64,000 bases of DNA from Phocaeicola faecicola (lineage in GTDB: Bacteria > Bacteroidota > Bacteroidia > Bacteroidales > Bacteroidaceae), in the NCBI RefSeq assembly GCF_013618865.1, contig NZ_JABSOE010000012.1, forward strand, positions 1 through 64,000, written 5' to 3'. The notes beneath the pieces were generated by a model, which saw only the letters and a program-made list of their open reading frames with translations, had not been told where the DNA came from and searched no databases. How positions within the stretch are numbered: position 1 is the stretch's first letter; each line of letters begins with the position of its first letter. The position numbers and the translations under genes were made by a program. Of the stretch, positions 11,001 through 24,200 are shown one piece after another.

Positions 11001-11108
11001 AGCCCAAAGAGGAGTCAGACAAACAGACCCAGACAAAGCCATCAGAAAAGGCAAGGCTCTCAGACAGACTCTTCCAGTCCCCTTGTTCTCCATCTTGTTT
11101 TTATCCAT
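8007..11108 (-). CDS. SusC/RagA-family TonB-dependent outer-membrane transporter (second pair)
   Basis: Outer-membrane importer for oligosaccharides, powered by TonB-ExbBD. It has 1033 residues. A signal region is followed by a carboxypeptidase-regulatory-like domain (KISGVVKDETGEPVIGASV, about 53-130), then a TonB plug starting EIVVVGYGTSSVRDLTGSV with GVPIDDPT and the DVLKDASAAAIYGSRAANGVVIITT block. The rest is a 22-strand barrel ending SFSVGIKFNL. No N-terminal STN domain is seen, so no partner anti-sigma factor is expected. The start follows a long, hairpin-containing gap after the GH2 gene. It forms a pair with the SusD gene downstream. Confidence 0.93.
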   Translation of the reverse strand: MDKNKMENKGTGRVCLRALPFLMALSGSVCLTPLWASEAVKPSEEVLVQAQKKKISGVVKDETGEPVIGASVLIKGSMYGVITNIDGMFELSCPIKSSDVLVVSFVGMKTVEQPVGNNTKFNVVMHAAATDLEEIVVVGYGTSSVRDLTGSVASIGAKQLDQLNTTNVSSMLQNLASGVQVAQGTGKPGETVRVRVRGATSLTGSNEPLYVIDGVPIDDPTMLDAISPNDIQSMDVLKDASAAAIYGSRAANGVVIITTRKGTEGKPTVNFNYNFTIDSQIKNFRILYGDEWRETVRKFAEQTLVFDPSNDYAPDILDPESGALGTANTDWFKEVYQPGFRHNVDLSVSGGTQKAKYMLSLAILDQQGMIKGGDLTRYNTRISTELSVLPILRFGLNATMSYTDQSNAGTSLFSAQGYRPDRPIYDDKGEFDLTDGSPNPVANTYQVDNDDIYRVLGTVYGEVDIIKGLKFRSSLSANVEFNQNLSFTPSFLSNRKEASGSENHFRSSKTVFDNTLSYNYTFNKNHVLDAVAGVSFEKYTSRSTYLSGSDYPDDEIYTNIGSATKINSWSNGYNAYGLFSSFGRINYKLMNRYLFTFTGRYDGSSMFGANNRYGFFPSGAFAWRVSEEDFMKGLKFINDLKLRFSTGVTGTQNLTSFSNRDLYEAGSYNGRPAIIHSQVGNRDIRWEKSVLYDFGLDFALWDYKLSGSIGGYIKNTNDLIWAYSFPSSSVGGSMTMNRNVGAVTNRGVEVNLTSHLLDTKDWGVTLMFNISHNKNKVTRLVSEGATKTAMDGVIVHGSGNQVLAEGYPMGAFLGYEHNGIIQNQERVDELNAYAVSKGQSYYDGNTLKPGNLELVDKDGNGKIESYDRVILGSPDPDVYGGFTANVRYKQFGLFANFGYQIGGLKLYNKAIQNLPGQLCGLIDYGLDDRWSPENPNATLPALYIGEGVPDFTNLELFDASFLRLQEVRLTYDLPLGKVVKGQCFVSATNLFTITSYPGTDPATVSTGSNYGGNYETSSYPGFRSFSVGIKFNL

Positions 11109-11348
11109 TTTATCAGAACTAATTTATATTAATACATTTTTAACTCTCATCAAAACCCAACTAATTGTAACAAATCAACCCCTTTATTTGATTACTAAGT
11201 AACTTTTCCCCCCTTATAATCTTCTAAATAGAAACATTTTCCTATCTGCGCCCAAAATTACTAAAATCCCTCAAATTGAGATACATTTTCTTAAAAAAAA
11301 CTTACCGACACCTCCTGACGTCCCTGGGGAGTTGCACGCTTATGAAAC

Positions 11349-11418
11349 AAAAGTTCCACGGTCGTGAAACTCAAGTTTCCTGATGAAGAAACTCTTGTTT
11401 CACGACCGTGGAACTTTT
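11349..11418. repeat. 22-base-pair perfect inverted repeat
   Basis: Arms 11349-11370 (starting AAAAGTTCCACGG) and 11397-11418 are perfect reverse complements. The 26-base centre itself contains two small palindromes of the GAAAC-N4-GTTTC type. The pattern looks like a palindromic intergenic element; no long T run follows on either strand. Confidence 0.8.
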
Positions 11419-11427
11419 ATCATAACA

Positions 11428-11465
11428 TACGGCAATGAAACACATTCGAATGTTTCATTGCCGTA
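11428..11465. terminator. 15-base-pair perfect hairpin just after the GH2 gene
   Basis: TACGGCAATGAAACA (11428-11442) and its exact complement (11451-11465) flank an 8-base loop, 19 bases beyond the GH2 stop. There is no T tract on the minus strand, so it may be a processing or stabilising hairpin rather than a classical intrinsic terminator. Confidence 0.55.
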
Positions 11466-11483
11466 CCAATGTATCTCCTGCTG

Positions 11484-15113
<3,630 letters not shown>

Positions 15114-17447
15114 TTATTTTATCATGATTTCGTCCAAACATATCTTGGAGACCTGCCCCGGCCGCACATGGTCGGAAGGACATACCCCCGCAGGGTTCAA
15201 GGTAAATCGTACATATCTGGCCTTTGCTGCCTGTGGCTTCACCGTCAGCTCCTCGATAAAGTTGCCTTCCTTGAAGATTTCCTCCTTCGAGAAGTCCGTC
15301 CGGCCCACTTCCGCAAAATTCACATTATCTTCAGAAACCTCCACCACCATGGAAGCAGGCTTATGAACCGCCATGCCATAATTGGTGATGCATCCCACCG
15401 AGCATTCACTGATATCCGTCGTTTTCAGCAAGTCCACCGTAACCACTACCGGCTGGGAAAGCGCCCCCGAATACCATTCAAAGTCCGACTGTTTCAAACT
15501 ACCTCTCACCCCATTCACCAGGACATCCATTCCCGGCAAAGGATTCACCAACGGTTTCGCTGTTGCCTTATTCCATATCAGCGGAAGCGTCAACACCTTA
15601 CCCATCATCCTATCTTTCACAAAGGTAGCAGATTTTATCACATTTCCATCAGTCAGCACCAAATCCTTTTCATATTTTAAAGAAGAAGCAGAAGGCTCCG
15701 TACCATCCAATGTATAACGGATCTCCACATCCGGACGTTCACATTCCAGATGAACCTGCAACTCTCCATTTTCGGTCGGAGTGACCTTATGCTGGATGTT
15801 GAACATCGAACGTGCATATACGATACCCTTACTGTCCAGATGAGCCACATAATTATCCAGTCCTTTCAGGAACATCCCCCAATCCTTCGTTCCTTCCGGA
15901 ATCCATGCGATTTCCGCCAAGGCAGCCAAACGAGGGAAGACCAGATAAAACACATCCTCAGGCCGGTCGCAGAACTCCGTCCACATACTTGCCTGTACCC
16001 CCATGAGCAAGTCACGGTACTCCGGTTTCCATTCCTTCTGGACCGGTTCATAATCATAAAGTCCCTTCAAGGTATTGTTTCCAAAATACGTCAGAGGTTC
16101 AAACCACTGAGGTCCCTGATAACGGATCAGATAAGCAATGCGCGCAGGCGTCATCACGAAACGATGTCCCTGTTCCGCCGCCTTGAGGGCCGCATTTCCC
16201 ATTCCCTGCCAGCCAAAGACAATCACATCCTCCGGCAGCCGGCTGTTGGTCAGTTCATCCCATCCCATCACTTCCTTTCCTTTGCTGCGCACGTAGTCGC
16301 TCATCCGCTGCATGAAATACCCCTGCAAGTCCTCTTCGTCCTTCAGTTTCTCCTCACGCAGACGACGCTGGCAAAGCGGACATTTCTTCCAGTTTGTCTT
16401 CGTCGCCTCATCACCTCCCAGATGCACATACCGGGAAGGGAAAAGCGCCATCACCTCATCCAAGACTCCCTGCAGGAAGTGATAACACTCCTCATTGCCT
16501 GCACAGAAAATAATCTCCGCATTTTTCCCGCCAAGGCCCGGCAGGACCCCGATGAAATCCTTTACCACCGGACAGGCATATTCGGGATAAGCCGCCAGTG
16601 CCGCATTCGAGTGTGCAGGAATATCGATTTCAGGAATAATCTCAATCTGACGTGCCGCTGCATAAGCAATGACCTCTTTCATCTCCTCCTGCGTGTAAAA
16701 ACCTCCCACAGTAGCCTTCTCTCCCTTCTCAGGATTACGACGGTCGGGGAAAGGCAAAGGCCGGCGGTCCACCCTCCAGGCACCCACCTCTGTCAGTTTA
16801 GGATACTTCTTGATTTCCAGACGCCATCCGTTGTCATCTGTCAGATGCAGATGCAGCCGGTTCAGTTTCAACATCGCCATACAGTCGATCATGCGCAGCA
16901 GATCTTCCTTCGGCATAAAGAAACGGGCCACGTCGAGCATAAAGCCACGGTAAGCGAAACGAGGCTTGTCCTTAACTGTCACGGCAGGAATCGTCCATGC
17001 CTGTGCCGCCTTTCCGGAAGCACCTTCCACCGATGCCGGCAGCATCAGTCGCAGGCTCTGGAGGCCATAGAAAAATCCTCTGTTATCGGCAGCCTTCAGC
17101 AAGGCCCCGTCCGGAGTCACCTTCAGTTCATAAGCCTCATCCTCCATTTTCTCATCCACCTGCAGGCAGATATCTCCTTCGGCAGCAACCTTTACCTCCG
17201 GAGTAAAACCGGATGAAGCAGTAAACAAGGCAGCAAAAGTCCCGGCAACCGTCTGCTGTGCCTCACCTGGCACCGCAATCACGGAAGTTGCCGTCAACGT
17301 AAAGCTTCCCGCACCCTTTTCCACAGACAAAGGTCGCGGAACCACAGTCACCTCCTCTTTATTCTCGGAAGAGTGACACCCTGACAATCCCATTGCCAGT
17401 ACAAACATCGCAAGCGTCACCCACCTGTATACAAAATTCATTATCAT
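15114..17447 (-). CDS. GH20 beta-N-acetylhexosaminidase lipoprotein
   Basis: Exo-acting enzyme that releases terminal GlcNAc or GalNAc by substrate-assisted catalysis. It has 777 residues with lipobox LSGC (Cys24). An N-terminal GH20b domain (about 35-155) precedes the catalytic barrel starting RFAYRGFMLDVARFF, with the catalytic pair in HLGGDE (Asp346-Glu347) and FGWQGMGNAA and ASMWTEF further on. A C-terminal chitobiase-like domain (IRYTLDGTEPSASS, about 575-640) is followed by a discoidin-like carbohydrate-binding module (about 645-777). The gene lies between GH18 and GH2 in the PUL. It would remove GlcNAc exposed after the GH2 galactosidase acts. Confidence 0.93.
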   Translation of the reverse strand: MIMNFVYRWVTLAMFVLAMGLSGCHSSENKEEVTVVPRPLSVEKGAGSFTLTATSVIAVPGEAQQTVAGTFAALFTASSGFTPEVKVAAEGDICLQVDEKMEDEAYELKVTPDGALLKAADNRGFFYGLQSLRLMLPASVEGASGKAAQAWTIPAVTVKDKPRFAYRGFMLDVARFFMPKEDLLRMIDCMAMLKLNRLHLHLTDDNGWRLEIKKYPKLTEVGAWRVDRRPLPFPDRRNPEKGEKATVGGFYTQEEMKEVIAYAAARQIEIIPEIDIPAHSNAALAAYPEYACPVVKDFIGVLPGLGGKNAEIIFCAGNEECYHFLQGVLDEVMALFPSRYVHLGGDEATKTNWKKCPLCQRRLREEKLKDEEDLQGYFMQRMSDYVRSKGKEVMGWDELTNSRLPEDVIVFGWQGMGNAALKAAEQGHRFVMTPARIAYLIRYQGPQWFEPLTYFGNNTLKGLYDYEPVQKEWKPEYRDLLMGVQASMWTEFCDRPEDVFYLVFPRLAALAEIAWIPEGTKDWGMFLKGLDNYVAHLDSKGIVYARSMFNIQHKVTPTENGELQVHLECERPDVEIRYTLDGTEPSASSLKYEKDLVLTDGNVIKSATFVKDRMMGKVLTLPLIWNKATAKPLVNPLPGMDVLVNGVRGSLKQSDFEWYSGALSQPVVVTVDLLKTTDISECSVGCITNYGMAVHKPASMVVEVSEDNVNFAEVGRTDFSKEEIFKEGNFIEELTVKPQAAKARYVRFTLNPAGVCPSDHVRPGQVSKICLDEIMIK

Positions 17448-17488
17448 AAATTTAACTTAGTAAATCATCGTTATTCGTCCCATCATGT

Positions 17489-17519
17489 GCGACGCTCTTT
17501 CCTTACCCGGGAGCGTCGC
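17489..17519 (-). other. Intercistronic hairpin between GH18 and GH20
   Basis: GCGACGCTC and GAGCGTCGC form a perfect 9-base-pair stem with a 13-base loop in the 98-base gap. No T tract follows on the minus strand, so it more likely affects mRNA processing or stability than ends transcription. Confidence 0.5.
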
Positions 17520-17545
17520 TTCATATATTCTGCCTTTCCGGTCCA

Positions 17546-19201
17546 TTAATGTGCAGCCGGAGAAGCCATTGTTTCCACCATCACCTTTGTCAGGCACCAG
17601 GGATTCTCCCAAGGCACATCGGTCGCCAAGTCCCAGGTCATCACACCAGCCAGATCATTGTCCATCACATACTGAGTCTTCCGGACAATGGTGCTGGCCC
17701 CATTAAATATATACTTCTTTCCCTGATACACCACTTCATCCTTATCCGGACGGTCAATCAGGTTTTCCTGCACCAGGTTCCAGTAGGCCACAGTACCCTG
17801 CTTACCCTCGGCAGCCCCATAAAACGGCAGTCCCATAACCAGTTTCTCTTTAGGAATACCGTACTTCAATACCTCCTGCGCCTCTTTCACATAAGTATCA
17901 TACGGGAAACGGTCGACACTCGGACCATAGCACTGCATTGAAATATGGTCAACGGCCTGAATCGCCTCCTTGCTGATGGTATAATACAGCGGATGCAGCG
18001 AGACCGTCAGGACAGGACCTTTGCCCAAAGCCTTTTTCAGTTCCACAATCGTCTTGCTGTAATTATCGAATTCCTCCTTGTTCAAAGGCCATTCAAAATC
18101 CAGGTCTACTCCATCGAAGGCATACTGTCCGACCAGCTTCACTACATTTTTCACGAAACTGTCACGATACACTTCTTTCGCACACATGGTTTTCCAGTCG
18201 CCGGCAGTCACTCCCACACGGAACTTGATGTTCTTTGCCGAAAGCTGTGCCTTTACCTGCTTCATGATCTCTACCCAGGTGTGTGAATCCTTTCCATAGC
18301 TCTCCGCATCGTCATACTTCCAATAGGCCAGGGTCTTACTCATGTTCCAGGTACTGAAATCAATCGCTTTCTCCATCACCTTCTGTACCTCATTCTCTGA
18401 AAGAGGCAAGCCATTGAAGAAAGTCTCATCCAACTTACCCTTGAATCCCTTCGCCAGCTTCATCTGGGTACGGACAAACGGCAGTTTATCTCCCCAGGAA
18501 AGATCAGAAGCAGCCTTTTTGCCATTTACATACAGATGAATTCCTTTGTTATTGGCCGTCACACTGTATGTCAAAGCCAGATGATTCCACTTTTCCGTCT
18601 CAAATCCGGACGCCGTCAACGTAACCTCTCTGCTGTCTACTTCAAACACAAACTCTCCCTTGCGTGCCCCCTCTTTCAAAGCAATCCGATGACTGCCATT
18701 ATCCTTCAGGAACAGACAAGCCCCTTGCGTCCACTCATCCACATACAACCAGGTTCCAAAAGTAAACTGATTGCATTTGCCAGACTCGGCATTGCCCCAG
18801 ATTACCGGAGTATGCAGCAAGTCATTGCCAGCATTCATCTCTCCATTTCCATCGAACGAAATCACCCCCTTCCGTTCCCGGAATTCCGGCAAGTATTTCT
18901 CATTAGAAAATGCAACTGTATTATCTGGAATCTCAAAGAACAGGCTTCCATCCGCATAAGGGTTTACCCCTAATAAGATCAGGTCATTGCAGGCATTCAT
19001 GCTTTTTGCCGAAATCCGGTTGGTCTGAAAGAAATTGCTGCGAATATAAGAACTTACAATTTTATCCGTCACAGGCAAATCTGTAAAATCACCATCAGGA
19101 TTTCCCTCCTGTCCCATCATCTCCACTCCACTCGTACACGACACAAATGCCAGAATCCCTAAAAAGGAAACCGATTTTCTCATAAAGTTATATTTTTTCA
19201 T
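17546..19201 (-). CDS. GH18 glycosidase lipoprotein with LamG domain inserted in the barrel
   Basis: Probable endo-beta-N-acetylglucosaminidase or chitinase-like enzyme cleaving GlcNAc-beta-1,4-GlcNAc. It has 551 residues with a lipoprotein signal (FVSC, Cys22). Residues 47-90 (KIVSSYIRSN...LILLGVNPYADGSL) look like the first two strands of a GH18 barrel. Residues about 110-275 form a LamG/concanavalin-like domain (FTFGTWLYV, WNHLALTYS, HLYVNGKKA). The barrel resumes at about 305 (VKAQLSAKNIKFRVGV) with the catalytic motif D363-G-V-D-L-D-F-E370, all acidic residues intact, and ends with GVMTWDLATDVPW. It is the first enzyme gene of the PUL, preceded by the terminator of the first SusC/SusD pair. 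Start may be the first or seventh codon. Confidence 0.85.
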   Translation of the reverse strand: MKKYNFMRKSVSFLGILAFVSCTSGVEMMGQEGNPDGDFTDLPVTDKIVSSYIRSNFFQTNRISAKSMNACNDLILLGVNPYADGSLFFEIPDNTVAFSNEKYLPEFRERKGVISFDGNGEMNAGNDLLHTPVIWGNAESGKCNQFTFGTWLYVDEWTQGACLFLKDNGSHRIALKEGARKGEFVFEVDSREVTLTASGFETEKWNHLALTYSVTANNKGIHLYVNGKKAASDLSWGDKLPFVRTQMKLAKGFKGKLDETFFNGLPLSENEVQKVMEKAIDFSTWNMSKTLAYWKYDDAESYGKDSHTWVEIMKQVKAQLSAKNIKFRVGVTAGDWKTMCAKEVYRDSFVKNVVKLVGQYAFDGVDLDFEWPLNKEEFDNYSKTIVELKKALGKGPVLTVSLHPLYYTISKEAIQAVDHISMQCYGPSVDRFPYDTYVKEAQEVLKYGIPKEKLVMGLPFYGAAEGKQGTVAYWNLVQENLIDRPDKDEVVYQGKKYIFNGASTIVRKTQYVMDNDLAGVMTWDLATDVPWENPWCLTKVMVETMASPAAH

Positions 19202-19236
19202 TATATTGATATACTAAAATATTTACATAATTAATT

Positions 19237-19291
19237 CAAAAAATAAGCCCGCATAATTACGCTACCATACCATAATGTAATTATACGGGCT
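19237..19291 (-). terminator. Terminator after the first SusC/SusD pair
   Basis: AGCCCGCATAATTAC (19246-19260) pairs with GTAATTATACGGGCT (19277-19291), 15 base pairs with one wobble. On the minus strand it runs into TTATTTTTTG. It should raise SusC/SusD levels relative to the downstream GH18-GH20-GH2 genes by partial termination. Confidence 0.75.
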
Positions 19292-19316
19292 CAATTATTC
19301 CCTATACAGTTACCGA

Positions 19317-21170
19317 TCAATAACCGAAATTATTGTCTGTGATGCCAGGATTTGCATCAATTTCTGTATCAGGAATCGGCAAGAGCAAATTCATTTTCAG
19401 GAAATCATCGGTCAGATTGCCTTCATTGTAAATTCGGTCAGTCCACTTCTGAGCACTCTCCTTATAATATTTGTCAGACTCCCGGGTAAACTCATGTCGG
19501 TTGTGATACTCCAACGCTTCTTTCAAATATTTAGTACCTCTGATGCGGATCATATCATACATAGAAGGCTCGCCAAACAATTCAAAAATTCTTTCAAAAT
19601 ACAGTTTTTTCCGTACCTCTTCCTGACTGAGACTTTCAGACCAGGCCTTAGGTTCTCCATTACCCACCGAACCAGATGAGTTTCTGGCACGTGCCAGCAC
19701 CTCTTCAGCAATTTCTATCGCACGCTTTGTTTCTCCCAGTTCATTATAGGTATCTGCCATCAGTAACAACATTTCAGCATAACGGTATACCATCAGGTTC
19801 TTATGACTGGCAGTACCCTGCTGCTGCATATCGTACAACTTCGCATGTGCCGGCCAGGCAGTCTGTTTACCCCCTGTAGTAAATTCCTTTGCGATATTTT
19901 TCAATGCCTGAATCTTTGCTTTTTCCTGAGGAGTTCCATCCTGCGGTACTGTCAAAGACTCCAGATACTTCAGGCTCGGGTTAGTAGGATCATCAAACTT
20001 TTCATAAGGCAAACGGACTACATACAATTTATCCTCTACATCCTTGCCATCCTTGGTGATTTGCTCATATTTAGGCTTTCCATCCTCGACACCAATCTGT
20101 ACCTTATAAGTAATATACGGATAATAATAAACCGAGTCATTCGGTGACGGTTTATCTCCTACCTGAGGAGAAGGATTCGGCTGATTGTTTCCTTTCCGCT
20201 TTCTGTGAGAAGTAAGATAAGTGGCAGCAATACGAGGATCATACGGATACGTACCATAATGCAGGTCGTAAGCAGCCTTTGTAGCACGGTAAGTACTCCA
20301 GTTCACACCGGCAGTAGAAGACGTCGGAGAAAAACGGTTGCTGGCACGATTGAAGCAGTTGGATGAAGTCAGACTAAAGTTCACCTGGAAAATAGACTCC
20401 TTCGAATCGGCTACCCAGTCCTCAAACAACCGGCCGAAATTCTTTTCAAGCATATAGACATGATTGTTATATACATCGTCAAACATGCCTTTCGCATTCT
20501 TCCAGTTCTCGGCCTCATTAATGCCCAATGCAGCCATCTTATAATATACCTTACCCAAGAAAGCCTTCACAGCCCAAGAATTCGCACGGCCCACTTCCGA
20601 CTTGTCAGAGATACCCAATGCTCCGGTCAAATCGCTCACAATCTGTTGAAAGACCATTTCACGCGGTGAACGAGGCACAGCAATACCTTCGGAAGTCGAT
20701 GCAACCGTCTTCAGAGGAATGTCTCCAAACATGGAAACCAGGTTATAATAAGCCAGTGCACGCAAGAACTTTGCCTCTCCACCAAACTGAGTCTTGACAT
20801 TTTCCGGCAGAGAACTTTTGTCCAGATTTTCAAGAAAAGCATTTGCCTCTGAAATCACCTTATACATACCATTCCAGGTAGTAGAGATCAGACCGTCACT
20901 GGACAACGTCTGCAAAGACACGATTCCATCACTACCACTCCGCTGTGACCATCCAAAACCAGAACCTGTGACAGGTGTTTCCTGATACATCTGACCATAA
21001 GCTGAAGTCGAAGCCATGTAAGAATAACATCCCAGCAGCGCCAGTTCAGCATTAGATTCTGAAGCAAAAACCACATTATTATTTTGAGAATATAGCGGCG
21101 TTTCATCCAAACAAGAAGACAGACTGGATGCAACGGCAATTGCCAATATCCAATATTTATATTTTTTCAT
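19317..21170 (-). CDS. SusD/RagB-family glycan-binding lipoprotein (first pair)
   Basis: Surface lipoprotein partner of the upstream SusC. It has 617 residues with lipobox LSSC (Cys20) followed by LDETPLYSQNN. The helical core shows GGEAKFLRALAYYNLVSMFGDIPL, the family signature, and MVYRYAEMLLLMADTYNELGE. The C-terminus ends MNLLLPIPDTEIDANPGITDNNFGY, a classic SusD ending. Longer than the other SusD proteins here because of a loop with the proline-rich segment NNQPNPSPQVGDKPSPND (about residues 320-340). The gap to SusC is 30 bases. It is followed by a strong terminator. Confidence 0.93.
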   Translation of the reverse strand: MKKYKYWILAIAVASSLSSCLDETPLYSQNNNVVFASESNAELALLGCYSYMASTSAYGQMYQETPVTGSGFGWSQRSGSDGIVSLQTLSSDGLISTTWNGMYKVISEANAFLENLDKSSLPENVKTQFGGEAKFLRALAYYNLVSMFGDIPLKTVASTSEGIAVPRSPREMVFQQIVSDLTGALGISDKSEVGRANSWAVKAFLGKVYYKMAALGINEAENWKNAKGMFDDVYNNHVYMLEKNFGRLFEDWVADSKESIFQVNFSLTSSNCFNRASNRFSPTSSTAGVNWSTYRATKAAYDLHYGTYPYDPRIAATYLTSHRKRKGNNQPNPSPQVGDKPSPNDSVYYYPYITYKVQIGVEDGKPKYEQITKDGKDVEDKLYVVRLPYEKFDDPTNPSLKYLESLTVPQDGTPQEKAKIQALKNIAKEFTTGGKQTAWPAHAKLYDMQQQGTASHKNLMVYRYAEMLLLMADTYNELGETKRAIEIAEEVLARARNSSGSVGNGEPKAWSESLSQEEVRKKLYFERIFELFGEPSMYDMIRIRGTKYLKEALEYHNRHEFTRESDKYYKESAQKWTDRIYNEGNLTDDFLKMNLLLPIPDTEIDANPGITDNNFGY

Positions 21171-21200
21171 ATTAAAACCCTTAATTTATCAATACTAAAA

Positions 21201-24200
21201 TCAGAATGTCACATTTAATCCAAATATAAACTGGCGAGGAGTAGGATAGGCATTCATATCTACCCCAGGACGCAAACCATCAAAAGCAAAGCTATTCACT
21301 TCCGGATCATAACCGCTGTAATCGGTCAGTACAAATGCATTCTTGACAGAAGCAAACACCGATGCATTCTGGAAACCGATTTTCTGCATCCACGCAGCAG
21401 GCAACACATAACTCAGCGTAATATCCGAGCAGCGCAGATAGCTGGCATCCTCCACATAGCGGTCCATCACCATATTCTGAACAATGTAGTTAGATGACGG
21501 ATACAGATTTGAATGATTCTCTGCAGTCCACATTCCCTTAAAGGCCTCCTTTGAAATAGTACCAGCCTTAGTTCCCGGAGTGTTGATGTAACGGTTATTC
21601 ACATTGATTACATCTCTGTCGTGTACTCCGTTGAAAGCGGCCGAGAAAGACAGGCCCTTCCATGAGAAATTAGTCTGGAAACCATAAGTAAATCCTGGAT
21701 TCGGATTTCCAATAATGTCACGGTCGGAAGTATTAATGCTTCCATTGCCATCCTTATCCACAAACTTGATATCACCTGCTACAGGTAAATTTCCATTTAC
21801 ATCCTTGTAATAACCTACAGTTCCGTCATCCTTCATATACTTGACACCCTGATCGGTAATGTCTTCCGGCTGAACAATACCCTGAGTCACATATCCCAGG
21901 AACAATCCCGGAGCCTCACCCTGCAGGAAGATATGACCTACTCCAAAATGGTCTCCCAGCGAGTTGCCATAATATCCGATTCTTTCACCCAGGCAGCCAA
22001 ATCCAGTAGGAAGCAATCCCAAGTCCACAATCTTACTCTTGTTCTTACCGATATTACCCGTCAAGCTCCATTTCAGGTCTTTCGTATCTATAATCTGCGC
22101 AGTCAGAGAGAATTCCACACCTTTGTTGTCCAACGATCCCTGATTATAATAAGTAGAGCTGAATCCGGCAGAACCCGGCAGGTTTCTGGAAATAAGCAAG
22201 TCTTTCGTCTGCTTCATATAAAGATCCAACGTACCAGTAAGACGTGAGCGGAACAATCCGAAGTCAAAACCAATGTTCCAGGAAGAAGTTTTCTCCCAAG
22301 TAAGTCCGTCATTCGGCAGATTGGTCACAGTCAGCGTAGATTCCTGATTTCCGGCACCGTCGGCATAATGGAAATCACCACCTCCATACATTGAGAAAGT
22401 AGAATAAGGATCGATACTCTGGTTACCCGTCACACCATAGCTTGCACGGAGTTTCAACTGATTCAGCCAGCTGACATCCTTCAGGAATTCTTCCTGTTCC
22501 ATACGCCATGCCAAAGAAGCTGAAGGGAAATATCCCCAGCGGTTACCTTTCTTAAACTTACTTGAACCGTCGGCACGGAGAGAAGCAGTAATTAAATACT
22601 TATCCAGAAAAGACAGATTGATACGTCCCAGGTAAGAAAGCAACTGATAGTCTTTCTGAACCGGCTCCAGATGCTGTACATTGCCTGCCATATGAATTCC
22701 GTTCTCTCTCAGTTCAAACATAGAGAACTGAGTACCGTTTACATTCTGGTTCAAGAAATTATAATCATCATAAGTCACACCCGCAGTCATATCCAACATG
22801 GCTACGTCTCCCAGCTTATGATTAAAAGTCAACACATTTTCGATGGTTACATTGCTCTTGTCCAGATTCGAAATAGCCAGGTAACCATTGTTGTTCATAC
22901 CCTGATACAACTGCATACCGTACCAACGCTTACGGTCGTTCAAGTTCAGGTTTCCTCCTGTACGGAAGTTATAACGCAATCCCGGCAAGATATCCCAAGA
23001 GAAATCCATACTGGCATTGAATGTCTTGTCGTTCGTCACGTCTTCATAGTCATTCAGCCAGCTCATCACCGTTGTTTTGTTCTCTGCCTGGAACGAAGGG
23101 TCATCCTCCGGCATTTCAAACGGCGCATAATCCAGTGCAGTACGAGAAACCGCTGTAGTAGCGCCTCCCAGCGTAGATCCTCCCGCCATCATGTTATTCT
23201 GACGGATAGATCCACTCAATATCATATTCAAACGAGTATTCTTCGACAGGTTCATACCGATGTTTGCACGCAAGTCTCCCTGCTTCAAACCGGTTTGTTT
23301 TACAGTACCGTTGATATCCTTGAAGTTGGCAGAGATATAATAAGTAGCCTTATCCGTTCCTCCGCTTACAGAAAGCGAGTAGTTCTGAGAAAAAGCCGTT
23401 GTATAGATTTCTTTCTGCCAGTTGCGGTAATTCACCAGGTGATAAGTAGCCGGATTATTCGGATCATAATGAGCCAATGCGTCATTATATACATATCTCA
23501 CCTCATCTCCTACCAGATAAAAAGGATATTCACCGTTGGAAACACGGGAATTGATATACATGGCATGCTCACGCAAATCGGTCATCTCCAGCAATTTTGA
23601 AGGCTTTGCAATGGTAAAGTTCGCAGAAGCGTTTATCTTGGCCTTTCCCTGTTTTCCTTTTTTAGTCGTAATCAAAATCACACCATTGGCACCGCGTGAA
23701 CCATAGATGGCAGTTGAAGACGCATCTTTCAATACCGTAATATCTTCAATGTCGGAAGGGTTCAAAGAAGCCAAAGGATCCTGGTTAATCTGGAAATCTC
23801 CACTGATACCAGAAGAAGCAAACTCTCCGGCAGAAGCCTGAGGAATATTATCGATTACATATAACGGCTGGTTGTCTCCACGCAGTGAACTGGCACCACG
23901 GATCTGAATAGACGATGCAGCTCCTGCCATAGCCGAAGTAGAACTAACTACAAGTCCGGCTACCTTTCCATTAAGCAGGTTATCGAGAGAATGAGCCTTT
24001 GCCGCATCGTTGGCATTCGGCTTCATGGTAGTCAGCGCTCCGGTCAGGTCTCCTTTTCGTGCCGTACCATATCCGACCACAACTACTTCATCCAGGATTT
24101 CCGCATCTTCCTTCAGCACCCAACGGTTGTCTCCCAATTTGGCTACCTTGGTTTCCAAAGTGCTATATCCTACATAAGAAATAACCAATACGTCACCTAC

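Larger units (their letters stand above)
11109..11483. other. Structured 375-base gap between the GH2 and SusC genes
   Basis: Non-coding. On the minus strand it holds, in order, a 15-base-pair hairpin, a larger 22-base-pair inverted repeat, and an AT-rich leader with a possible -7 box (TAATTTTG, 11253-11260) 145 bases before SusC. Together these suggest a transcription break or attenuator between the enzyme genes and the second SusC/SusD pair, with the latter having its own promoter. Confidence 0.5.

Noticed and set aside
15750-17216. 488-codon frame antisense to the GH20 gene
   Set aside because: Opposite a clear GH20 enzyme with catalytic Asp-Glu; the antisense translation is rich in His, Arg and Cys and looks random.
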